NCBI GenBank assembly: GCA_964603635.1
Contig: CAZRVH010000009.1
Span: 1 to 42,688, forward strand
DNA length: 42,688 nt
Direction of reading: 5' to 3'
Source of the DNA: CAZRVH01 sp964603635
Lineage (GTDB): Bacteria > Patescibacteriota > Gracilibacteria > Peribacterales > Peribacteraceae
Below, one piece after another: positions 37,331 through 42,688 of this stretch. Below the pieces are notes generated by a model that made no database searches, was not told the origin of the DNA, and saw nothing but the letters and a program-made list of their open reading frames with translations. A program made the translations under genes and the position numbers. How positions within the stretch are numbered: position 1 is the stretch's first letter; every line of letters begins with the position of its first letter.

Positions 37331-38329
37331 TTAACAGTCCTTACCTTCGTCGGAGAGGCATTGGACGAATTCCTCGTAGTCCGTGATCCCGTCGCGGTCC
37401 GAGTCCTTGCTGGTCGGGTCGGTTTCGCCCGCATTCACCTCGCCGTTCAGGTTCTCATCCTCGCCCGCGTACATGATCTTGCCGTCGGGCAGGCGGACGC
37501 GGCACTGGCCGTCGCAGAGTTTGTCCTTGTCCGTATCCCGCTCCAAGGGGCTGGTTTCGCCGGAGTCGACGCGTCCGTTCATGTTCCTGTCTTCAAACCC
37601 GTCGATCAGCCCGTCGCTGTCGCTGTCGCGGATCAGCGGATCGGAGTGCATGTCGTATTCGATGCCGTCGGACAGGCCGTCGCCATCGGTGTCGGCAAGC
37701 GTCGGGTCGGTGCCTATTTCCTGTTCCAGCTTCACGTTCAATCCGTCCGTATCGGTGTCCGCGCCGATGGCCAGGTTGGCCTCCGTCATGACGTAACACA
37801 TTTCGTTGGCGCGGAAGACTTCCACCTGGTGGCGGATGGTGCCCTTCGCGGCAGGCACGTTGAGGCGGCGCAGCTCCGCCTTGGAAGGGGGCGCGAACGG
37901 GGACAGGGCCGGTTTTAAAGCGGCTGCGCGCCCCGCGCGTACCTCGCGCTCCTTTTCCGACAGGAACAACAGGCGTTTGGAACCCACGCGGGCGCTCACC
38001 ACGGTCGGGTCGTCGTTCTCGTCGAAGCAGTATCCCCAATAGCGGACCATGGCGCCGCGCCGCCCGAAGAGCGTTTCGCGCGTGATGTCCGGCTTGTCAT
38101 CGGGTACGTGGAACACCACGTTGGTATTCGCGGGGATCAGGGCTCCGCTCAAAACGTCCGGCTGGTCGATGAACAGCCACGTCGGGGTAGGCTTGGGAAG
38201 GATGCGTGCCGAGAGATCGTCCCATCCCCGGACGTACGTGGCACCGGCGGCTGCAAGGCATGCCGCGGCAAGCATCAGCGTGAGCAGGCGGAGGACGGCA
38301 TGGCCGTGTTCGGCGTGTGTTTCAGGCAT
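37331..38329 (-). CDS. Membrane-anchored protein with thrombospondin type 3-like calcium repeats
   Basis: The 332-aa product has an N-terminal membrane helix (LLTLMLAAACLAAAGATYV, residues 14-32) and an extracytoplasmic region of about 150 residues. A run of Asp-rich TSP3-like repeats follows (residues 190-325): DTDTDGLNVKLEQEIGTDP, DTDGDGLSDGIEYDMHSDP, DSDSDGLIDGFEDRNMNG, DTDKDKLCDGQC and DSDRDGITDYEEFV. These bind calcium and stiffen surface proteins. A pair of cysteines lies in the last repeats. The start is ATG 38329 (a GTG one codon earlier is possible). An extended -10 TGCTATACT ends six bases upstream, so leaderless. It is divergent from dnaJ. Confidence 0.85.
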   Translation of the reverse strand: MPETHAEHGHAVLRLLTLMLAAACLAAAGATYVRGWDDLSARILPKPTPTWLFIDQPDVLSGALIPANTNVVFHVPDDKPDITRETLFGRRGAMVRYWGYCFDENDDPTVVSARVGSKRLLFLSEKEREVRAGRAAALKPALSPFAPPSKAELRRLNVPAAKGTIRHQVEVFRANEMCYVMTEANLAIGADTDTDGLNVKLEQEIGTDPTLADTDGDGLSDGIEYDMHSDPLIRDSDSDGLIDGFEDRNMNGRVDSGETSPLERDTDKDKLCDGQCRVRLPDGKIMYAGEDENLNGEVNAGETDPTSKDSDRDGITDYEEFVQCLSDEGKDC

Positions 38330-38335
38330 CACGTC

Positions 38336-38344
38336 AGTATAGCA
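38336..38344 (-). promoter_or_regulatory. Extended -10 for the TSP3-repeat gene
   Basis: On the minus strand TGCTATACT (38344-38336), six bases before ATG 38329. This is the third copy of this exact 9-mer in the window. Confidence 0.6.
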
Positions 38345-38377
38345 GAAATCGGGGTTCTCTTCTACCCCTGTTTTCGC

Positions 38378-38383
38378 TATCCT
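38378..38383 (+). promoter_or_regulatory. -10 element of dnaJ
   Basis: TATCCT, eight bases before the dnaJ ATG at 38392, with a weak TTCTCT 17 bases upstream. Leaderless mRNA predicted. No CIRCE or heat-shock operator is visible. Confidence 0.4.
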
Positions 38384-38391
38384 ATGCCCAA

Positions 38392-39477
38392 ATGGCCAAG
38401 GATCTCTATTCCGTTTTAGGCATTGGCAAAGACGCTTCCGCGGAGGATATCAAGAAGGCGTATCGCAAAATGAGCAAGGAATGGCACCCCGACAAGCATA
38501 AGGGGGACAAAGACGCCGAGACGAAATTCAAGGAAATCAACGAGGCCTACGAAGTGCTGGGCGACGAAGGCAAGAAGCGCCAATACGATCAGTTCGGCAC
38601 GACGGGAGGGCCGGGCGGGGGCGGACAAGGATTCGGCGGTTTCGATTTCTCCGGTTTCCAGGGCGGGAACATGGGGGACATCGGCGACATTTTCGGCAGC
38701 TTCTTCGGGGATGCGATGGGCGGCGGGCGCGCGCGTGGCAACCAGAACAAGGGCGCGGACCGCGAGGTGGAATTGACGATCGAATTGAAAGACGTGCTCG
38801 CGGGCATCCGATACCCGATGGAACTCAAGATGAACGTCGGGTGCGAGACGTGCGACGGATCGGGAGCGGAACCCGGATCGCAGGTAGTCACGTGCGATAC
38901 GTGCGGCGGCACGGGTCAGGTGACGCGCGTCGCGCAGTCGTTCTTCGGCGCCATCCAGCAGCGCGGCATCTGCCAGAAGTGCGGCGGCTCCGGAAAGATC
39001 CCGAAGGATCCGTGCCGCACATGCAAGGGCGAAGGCCGTTTGCAGGGCAAGAGGACGGTCACGGTGGATATTCCCGCGGGCGTGAACGATGCCCAGACGC
39101 TGCGGTTCCGCGGGTACGGGGACGCGGGCAGGAGAGGGGAGGCTTCCGGTGATTTATACGTCCATATCCGCGTCGCCCCGCATGAGGAATTCGAACGCGA
39201 CGGCGACGACGTGCGCTCGTCGGTGTCGATTCCCGTCCTCACGGCTATCCTGGGCGGCAGCGTCGATGTCCTTACGTTGCACGGAACGTCGACGGTACAG
39301 ATCCACGAGGGAACGCAGCCGGAGACGGTGATGCGTCTGAAGGGAAAGGGATTGCCGCAGCTGGGCAGCAGCCGCCACGGGGATCACTATGTAACCGTCA
39401 GGGTTGAAATTCCCAATAAAATCAGCCGTTCAGAGCGTTCCGTACTGGAAGAATGGAAGAAAGTACGGGGGAGTTGA
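38392..39477 (+). CDS. dnaJ: Chaperone DnaJ
   Basis: The 361-aa type I Hsp40 stimulates DnaK. It has a J-domain (residues 4-68) with the HPD motif in EWHPDKHKG, and a Gly/Phe-rich linker (GGPGGGGQGFGGFDFSGF). Four CxxCxGxG zinc repeats follow (CETCDGSG, CDTCGGTG, CQKCGGSG, CRTCKGEG; about residues 148-220), then the two C-terminal beta-sandwich domains (TVDIPAGVNDAQTLRFRGYGDAG, VLTLHGTSTVQIHEGTQPETVMRLKGKGLPQL). No grpE or dnaK is in the window. ATG 38392 is the family start. Confidence 0.96.
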   Translation: MAKDLYSVLGIGKDASAEDIKKAYRKMSKEWHPDKHKGDKDAETKFKEINEAYEVLGDEGKKRQYDQFGTTGGPGGGGQGFGGFDFSGFQGGNMGDIGDIFGSFFGDAMGGGRARGNQNKGADREVELTIELKDVLAGIRYPMELKMNVGCETCDGSGAEPGSQVVTCDTCGGTGQVTRVAQSFFGAIQQRGICQKCGGSGKIPKDPCRTCKGEGRLQGKRTVTVDIPAGVNDAQTLRFRGYGDAGRRGEASGDLYVHIRVAPHEEFERDGDDVRSSVSIPVLTAILGGSVDVLTLHGTSTVQIHEGTQPETVMRLKGKGLPQLGSSRHGDHYVTVRVEIPNKISRSERSVLEEWKKVRGS

Positions 39478-39501
39478 CATCGTGACGAAGGGGCATAGGC
39501 T
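39474..39501 (+). promoter_or_regulatory. Promoter of the 39564 gene
   Basis: TTGACA (39474-39479, overlapping the dnaJ stop), a 16-base spacer and TAGGCT (39496-39501). Confidence 0.5.
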
Positions 39502-39563
39502 GGTATCAGTCGCATATTTGGATGTATGCGGCGTGCAAGTATGGTCTTTCAGAGGATAGTGTC

Positions 39564-39803
39564 ATGGTTCGTTTGAATGTCTTGATCCGACGTACGGATC
39601 GGGCGCTGAATCGCAAGGCTCTGCGTCGAATGTTAAAAGGAGGGCACGAAGAAGAATTGTTCGAGGTCGCTTCTCTTGCCGGATTGGATGCCAATCATGT
39701 CGAGTGCCTCGAGCTCCAAAGCATTGTCGATCCCGTTATCGACTACGAGCGTCGAATAGAATTGCTCGCTAACGAGGATAGCGAAGCGCCCGATCAGGAC
39801 TAA
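39564..39803 (+). CDS. Small hypothetical protein, 79 aa
   Basis: Unrecognised. ATG 39564 has AGAGGA seven bases upstream; a longer frame from 39522 is less likely. The product is basic at the start (VRLNVLIRRTDRALNRKALRRML) and acidic at the end (NEDSEAPDQD), probably helical. It has its own promoter and a strong terminator, as do the other orphan genes in this window. Confidence 0.65.
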   Translation: MVRLNVLIRRTDRALNRKALRRMLKGGHEEELFEVASLAGLDANHVECLELQSIVDPVIDYERRIELLANEDSEAPDQD

Positions 39804-39826
39804 AGTACACGGTGGAAAGGCTGCAT

Positions 39827-39855
39827 GCCCGGCATCTTCGGATGCTGGGCTTTTT
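39827..39855 (+). terminator. Intrinsic terminator with UUCG tetraloop
   Basis: A 10-bp stem GCCCGGCATC / GATGCTGGGC (one G-U) closed by TTCG, followed by TTTTTAT. Confidence 0.9.
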
Positions 39856-39864
39856 ATCGCCCGA

Positions 39865-40410
39865 TTACACATCCAAATTTTCCAATCCATCGTCCGCCGC
39901 CATTACGGGCGACAGCTCCTCTCCTCCCCTGATCTTCTTTTCCTGCTCGTTCTTTAGCTTCAACACGATCTGGCGGTAGTCCCCCTCCCCGATCGATTCC
40001 GTCGCGAGGTCCGCCATCGCGGGGGAATTGGTGACATGCATGTGCACGATGCGGCGGAAGTACGGCGACATGGGCGACAGCGCCACGCGGTTGCCGGTCC
40101 TGCGCACGAAGTCCGCCTTCTGCTCCGCGATCTTCCTCACCTTGTCCTCCTGCATCGAGCGGTAGCCGTCCACGTCCACGATGATCAGCGGCGTCCTCTC
40201 AAGTTTTTCCGCGGTGCGGATGATGGACTTCAGCACGTGCTGGATGCAGTTCAGCGTCTCGCCGTGCCATCCGATGATCCTGCTCGCATCGTTCGACGCG
40301 ATGTCGACGCGCGTCATGTTGTCTTCCTGGCGCACGGTGATATCGCCGTAGGTCAGCTTGAGATGGTCGAGGATCGTCGAGAGCGATGACTTGATGAGGT
40401 CTGCGTTCAT
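39865..40410 (-). CDS. khpB: KH-R3H RNA-binding protein (Jag/KhpB type)
   Basis: The 181-aa product has a KH domain with the GXXG-like loop in ASRIIGWHGETLNCIQHVLKSI (about residues 42-63) and a C-terminal R3H domain: MSPYFRRIVHMHVTNSPAMADLATESIGEGDYRQIVL, with the Arg-X3-His of RRIVH. This pair defines Jag/KhpB/EloR proteins, which bind RNA and influence cell elongation and division. The usual neighbours (yidC, rnpA) are absent, and the Jag_N domain is not present at full length. ATG 40410 (MNADLIKSSL) is chosen because the conserved part begins there; a longer frame to 40479 lacks support. Confidence 0.88.
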   Translation of the reverse strand: MNADLIKSSLSTILDHLKLTYGDITVRQEDNMTRVDIASNDASRIIGWHGETLNCIQHVLKSIIRTAEKLERTPLIIVDVDGYRSMQEDKVRKIAEQKADFVRRTGNRVALSPMSPYFRRIVHMHVTNSPAMADLATESIGEGDYRQIVLKLKNEQEKKIRGGEELSPVMAADDGLENLDV

Positions 40411-40511
40411 AGGGGACAAAGGTTGAGGACAGAAGGATAGCATAGCTTCTTGGCAAAGAAAGAACGGAGAGGCAAGCATGTATACAACTATCTGAAAGGG
40501 ACATCTTCGAT

Positions 40512-40539
40512 TTGCATAGTTCCTTCAAGGGGGTATGCT
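40512..40539 (+). promoter_or_regulatory. Promoter of the 40546 structured RNA
   Basis: TTGCAT (40512-40517), a 16-base spacer and TATGCT (40534-40539). The expected start is near 40546, three bases before the closing helix of the RNA. Confidence 0.55.
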
Positions 40540-40545
40540 CCAAAG

Positions 40546-40870
40546 GCTGATCATTCATGCCGAAAGCCCACCGCTAGAAGCGTGGACGAGAGGGCTCATG
40601 GGAGACCCAGACTTGCAAGCTAAGTCTTTGTCGTAGGGGAGGCTCGCATGCTCCGCAAATCTACGCAAAGGGCGAAGCTCTCGGTGCAGAGTGGCCCGTG
40701 TCGTAGCTCTTGTATGACATGGAATTCGCTTCGCTGCGCACCAGCCATGTGGAAGTGGCCTGCATCTGTCCGTAGGGCCGTAAGGACAGACGGTGCGCCC
40801 GAAGCGGCACGGTAGGTATGAAATGATCCTCGGTGCTGCCGTACACTCCGGCAGCACCCCCTTTTTTTTT
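40546..40870 (+). ncRNA. Unassigned structured non-coding RNA, about 320 nt
   Basis: This 525-base gap has no credible protein gene but strong RNA structure on the plus strand. The ends pair: 40549-40561 with 40815-40828 (13 pairs, one bulged A). Inside, AGACTT pairs with AAGTCT (40609-40627), CGTAG with CTACG (40632-40665, enclosing GGAG/CTCC), and GGGC with GCCC (40670-40697, enclosing CTCT/AGAG). GTCGTA pairs with TATGAC (40700-40718). GCTTCG-GCGCACC pairs with GGTGCGC-CGAAGC (40727-40805), enclosing CTGTCC/GGACAG. A promoter lies just upstream and a strong terminator follows. No tRNA-like end, tag ORF, RNase P core or SRP loop was found. Confidence 0.65.
40832..40870 (+). terminator. Intrinsic terminator of the structured RNA
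   Basis: A 10-bp stem GGTGCTGCCG / CGGCAGCACC with a 7-base loop, followed by CCC and nine T. It directly follows the closing helix. Confidence 0.92.
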
Positions 40871-40882
40871 GCGCACCGTGCC

Positions 40883-40910
40883 AAAAAAAAGACCGCCCAT
40901 TAGGGCGGCC
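40883..40910 (-). terminator. Intrinsic terminator of the HU gene
   Basis: On the minus strand a GCCGCCC / GGGCGGT hairpin with a TAAT loop, followed by eight T. It faces the terminator of the ncRNA at 40832-40870. Confidence 0.88.
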
Positions 40911-40936
40911 TCTTCATATCAAAATAATTTCTGAGA

Positions 40937-41212
40937 TTAGCGGACTGCGTCCTTGAGCGTCTTTCCGGCCTTGAAGGACGGGACCTTCATCGCGGGGATG
41001 GAGATCTTCTGTCCCGGGTTGCGCGGGTTCACACCCATGCGAGCCTGGCGCTTGGAAACGCGGAACGTTCCGAAGCCCGTGATCGTCACGTTGTTGCCCT
41101 TCTTGAGCTCCTTCGTGATCATCGTGGTCATGGCTTCCAATGCATCGGCGGCTGCGCGCTTGGTGATGCCAGCGGCGTTCGCGATGTTGGCGATAAGATC
41201 CATCTTGGACAT
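40937..41212 (-). CDS. hup: HU family nucleoid DNA-binding protein
   Basis: The 91-aa product is a standard HU. It has the N-terminal helices KMDLIANIANAAGITKRAAADALEAMTTMI, the ITGFGTFRVSKRQARMGVNPRNPGQKISIPAMKVPSFKAGKTLKDAV signature with beta-arm, and the Pro of RNPGQKI that intercalates in DNA. It bends and compacts DNA without strong sequence preference. A possible minus-strand promoter is TTGCGT-16-TAGACT (near 41285-41258). The leader of about 40 bases is pyrimidine-rich and lacks a Shine-Dalgarno. Small palindromes lie upstream (41276-41348). Confidence 0.96.
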   Translation of the reverse strand: MSKMDLIANIANAAGITKRAAADALEAMTTMITKELKKGNNVTITGFGTFRVSKRQARMGVNPRNPGQKISIPAMKVPSFKAGKTLKDAVR

Positions 41213-41275
41213 AGAGAAGATTGGAATGAAGTAAGAAGTAAAGAAGAAGATACATTTAGTCTAGCGAGGGGAATC

Positions 41276-41348
41276 GCTTACGCAAGCCATTTGTAGAACC
41301 CTGGTGGCTTCCGTAAGCCAAAAAACAGGGCACGGGCTTCTGCGAGCC
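41276..41348. repeat. Three short palindromes at about 30-bp spacing upstream of HU
   Basis: GCTTACGCAAGCC (41276), GGCTTCCGTAAGCC (41306) and GGCTTCTGCGAGCC (41335), the last two followed by AAAAAA. All three share the core GGCTT-N4-AAGCC in degenerate form. The first overlaps the proposed HU -35. They could be operators or short RNA hairpins. The rest of the 307-base gap to topA holds the palindrome at 41444-41458 and no gene. Confidence 0.5.
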
Positions 41349-41443
41349 AAAAAAACTGAGTACGAAAAATGATCACAAATGCCCGAAATTTGACATCTAT
41401 TGACGATTTTAGACCGTAATCCGGCTGCCGTTCCGCATGAAAG

Positions 41444-41458
41444 AAGAACGGCGTTCTT
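41444..41458. promoter_or_regulatory. Palindrome abutting a TTGACA upstream of topA
   Basis: AAGAACG-G-CGTTCTT, a 15-base perfect inverted repeat. TTGACA begins at its last base (41458-41463). A convincing -10 at the right distance is lacking (GTACTC at 41481), so the promoter itself is uncertain. The layout suggests an operator. Confidence 0.35.
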
Positions 41459-41519
41459 TGACAACAGATGATGTGCGTGCGTACTCTCCCGCCACGTAAC
41501 CACTTCCTCTTTATAGATC

Positions 41520-42688
41520 GTGCCGACCAATCTCGTCATCGTCGAGAGCCCCGCGAAGGCCAAGACCATCAAACGTTTCCTCGGAAAAGATTTTATCGTG
41601 GAGGCGAGCATGGGACATATCCGCGATCTTCCGAAGAGCGGAGTCGGCGTGGATGTCGAACATGGGTTCGAACCGACGTACGAAGTGACGAAGGAAAAGG
41701 CGACGGTCGTGAAAAAATTGAAAGACCTCTACAAGAAGGCAGATGCGTTGTGGATCGCGACTGACGAAGACCGCGAAGGGGAAGCGATCGGCTGGCACTT
41801 GCTGGAAGCGCTGAAGGTGAAGAAGGCAGACCAGAAAAACATCCGCCGCATCGTGTTCCACGAAATTACCGAGAGCGCCATCAAGGCCGCCGTGGAGCAT
41901 CCGCGTGAGATCGACATGAACCTGGTGGACGCGCAGCAGGCGCGCCGCATCCTGGACCGCCTCGTGGGCTACACGCTCTCGCCGTTCCTGTGGAAGAAAG
42001 TGTACAGCGGGCTTTCCGCGGGCCGCGTGCAGTCGGTGGTGGTGAAGGTGATCGTCGACCGCGAGCGCGAGATCAAGGCGTTCAACCCCGTCGAATACTG
42101 GTCGCTCGAGGGACTCTTCCAAACCGCGGACAAGAAAGATTTCAGCGCGAACCTGTCGACGAAGGACGGCCAGAAATTCGTCCCCGGAAACAAGGCCGAG
42201 ACGGATCAGGTTCTGAAGGATCTAGCCGGCGCGTCGTACGTCGTCAGCGCCGTGGAGGAGAAAGACGTGACGCGTAATCCCGCTCCCCCGTTCACCACGT
42301 CCACGTTGCAGCAGGAGGCCGCGCGCAAGCTCGGCTTCTCCGTGAAGCAGACGATGGTGGTGGCGCAGCAACTCTACGAAGGCGTGAGCCTGGGCAAGGG
42401 CGAAGGACAGGCAGGTCTCATCACCTACATGCGTACCGACAGCGTGAACCTCAGCGAGAAAGCCTTGGCGGATGCGAAGATGACCATCGAGAAACAGTAC
42501 GGCCGCGAGTACGTCATCGATTCCCCGCGCACGTTCAAGAGCAAGGCGAAGGGCGCGCAGGAAGCGCACGAAGCGATCCGCCCCACCGAGATCGAACGCA
42601 CGCCCCAGTCGTTGGAGGGTGTCCTGGATCACCAGCAGCTCAAGCTCTACACGCTTATCTGGAACCGCACCATGGCCACGCAGATGCC
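41520..42688 (+). CDS. topA: DNA topoisomerase I, N-terminal part (runs off the window edge)
   Basis: Type IA topoisomerase relaxing negative supercoils. The open frame covers 389 codons and continues past the end. The start is GTG 41520, giving VPTNLVIVESPAKAKTIKRFLG, the Toprim start. It then has FIVEASMGHIRDLPKSGVGV, the acidic triad in IATDEDREGEAIGWHLLEAL, DAQQARRILDRLVGYTLSPFLWKKV, and GLSAGRVQSVVVKVI. The active-site tyrosine is in GLITYMRTDSVNLS (near residue 303), with KGAQEAHEAIRPT after it. The C-terminal zinc region is outside the window. A TATAGA just before the GTG is too close to be its -10. Confidence 0.96.
   Translation, partial: MPTNLVIVESPAKAKTIKRFLGKDFIVEASMGHIRDLPKSGVGVDVEHGFEPTYEVTKEKATVVKKLKDLYKKADALWIATDEDREGEAIGWHLLEALKVKKADQKNIRRIVFHEITESAIKAAVEHPREIDMNLVDAQQARRILDRLVGYTLSPFLWKKVYSGLSAGRVQSVVVKVIVDREREIKAFNPVEYWSLEGLFQTADKKDFSANLSTKDGQKFVPGNKAETDQVLKDLAGASYVVSAVEEKDVTRNPAPPFTTSTLQQEAARKLGFSVKQTMVVAQQLYEGVSLGKGEGQAGLITYMRTDSVNLSEKALADAKMTIEKQYGREYVIDSPRTFKSKAKGAQEAHEAIRPTEIERTPQSLEGVLDHQQLKLYTLIWNRTMATQM

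Noticed and set aside
40546..40870. tmRNA or RNase P RNA
   Set aside because: No tRNA-like end with CCA, no tag reading frame ending in Ala-Ala, and no pair of segments matching the conserved P4 core. A CACCG/CGGTG pair looked P4-like, but a longer competing helix explains CGGTG.
41512..41517. TATAGA as the topA -10 element
   Set aside because: It ends three bases before the GTG that begins the conserved Toprim strand, so the transcript would start inside the coding region.
1..42688. Genetic code with TGA as Gly or Trp
   Set aside because: TGA ends uvrB, the RAYT gene, comM and others at the expected lengths, and no conserved position reads through a TGA.
1..42688. CRISPR array
   Set aside because: No direct repeats of 23-40 bases with regular unique spacers are seen. 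The tandem repeats present have units of seven to nine bases.

Overview
The window looks like chromosome of an uncultured, GC-rich bacterium with a compact genome. The gene style (SLH-domain surface proteins, short intergenic spaces, almost no Shine-Dalgarno sites, a type-2 PyrF relative, YraN/ComM, DnaJ, a KH-R3H protein) suggests a Patescibacteria/CPR member, perhaps of Peregrinibacteria/Peribacteria type. That placement is inference. TGA is used as a normal stop, so the recoded Gracilibacteria code is not in use. No phage, plasmid backbone or CRISPR array is visible.

Layout. 1-5709: start of nusA, an unknown protein, a glycosyltransferase diverging from tsaB, and secA. 5759-13056: an MTH1-like Nudix enzyme, an SLH protein, DNA polymerase III delta', murA, an MBL-like protein, a structured RNA candidate, tRNA-Arg(CCU), a small lipoprotein and a second SLH protein. 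13057-20094: a PyrF-like protein without its catalytic residues, an unknown protein, a REP-type tyrosine transposase (RAYT) coupled to comM, yraN, an AT-rich small-ORF/hydrolase pair, and pgl-zwf. 20230-28706: a PGRP amidase-SpoIID fusion, an ArsR-like regulator, a GT4 glycosyltransferase carrying an in-frame DUF559 cassette, an orphan receiver domain, small membrane proteins, three overlapping small ORFs and serS. 28726-36811: an acidic unknown protein, uvrB, galU, unknown small genes, hsp20, an XRE regulator and recJ. 36860-42688: two surface proteins, dnaJ, a small gene, a KH-R3H protein, a roughly 320-nt structured ncRNA with its own promoter and terminator, HU, and the start of topA.

Functional themes are cell envelope building and remodelling (murA, two glycosyltransferases, galU, amidase-SpoIID, SLH and calcium-repeat proteins, secA) and information processing and repair (nusA, holB, uvrB, recJ, topA, HU, comM, Nudix, serS, tsaB). 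The oxidative pentose-phosphate entry is present as zwf-pgl.

The least expected content is in the repeats and RNAs: (i) a DUF559 nuclease-like cassette with hairpin-forming terminal inverted repeats, sitting in frame in the inter-domain linker of a glycosyltransferase; (ii) many islands of degenerate 7-bp tandem repeats, each locus with its own 7-mer word and several with an inverted partner array, both between genes and in frame within secA and tsaB; (iii) the structured ncRNA at 40546-40870, which I could not assign to a known family; (iv) leaderless promoter architecture, including micro-ORFs whose stops overlap the starts of uvrB and serS.
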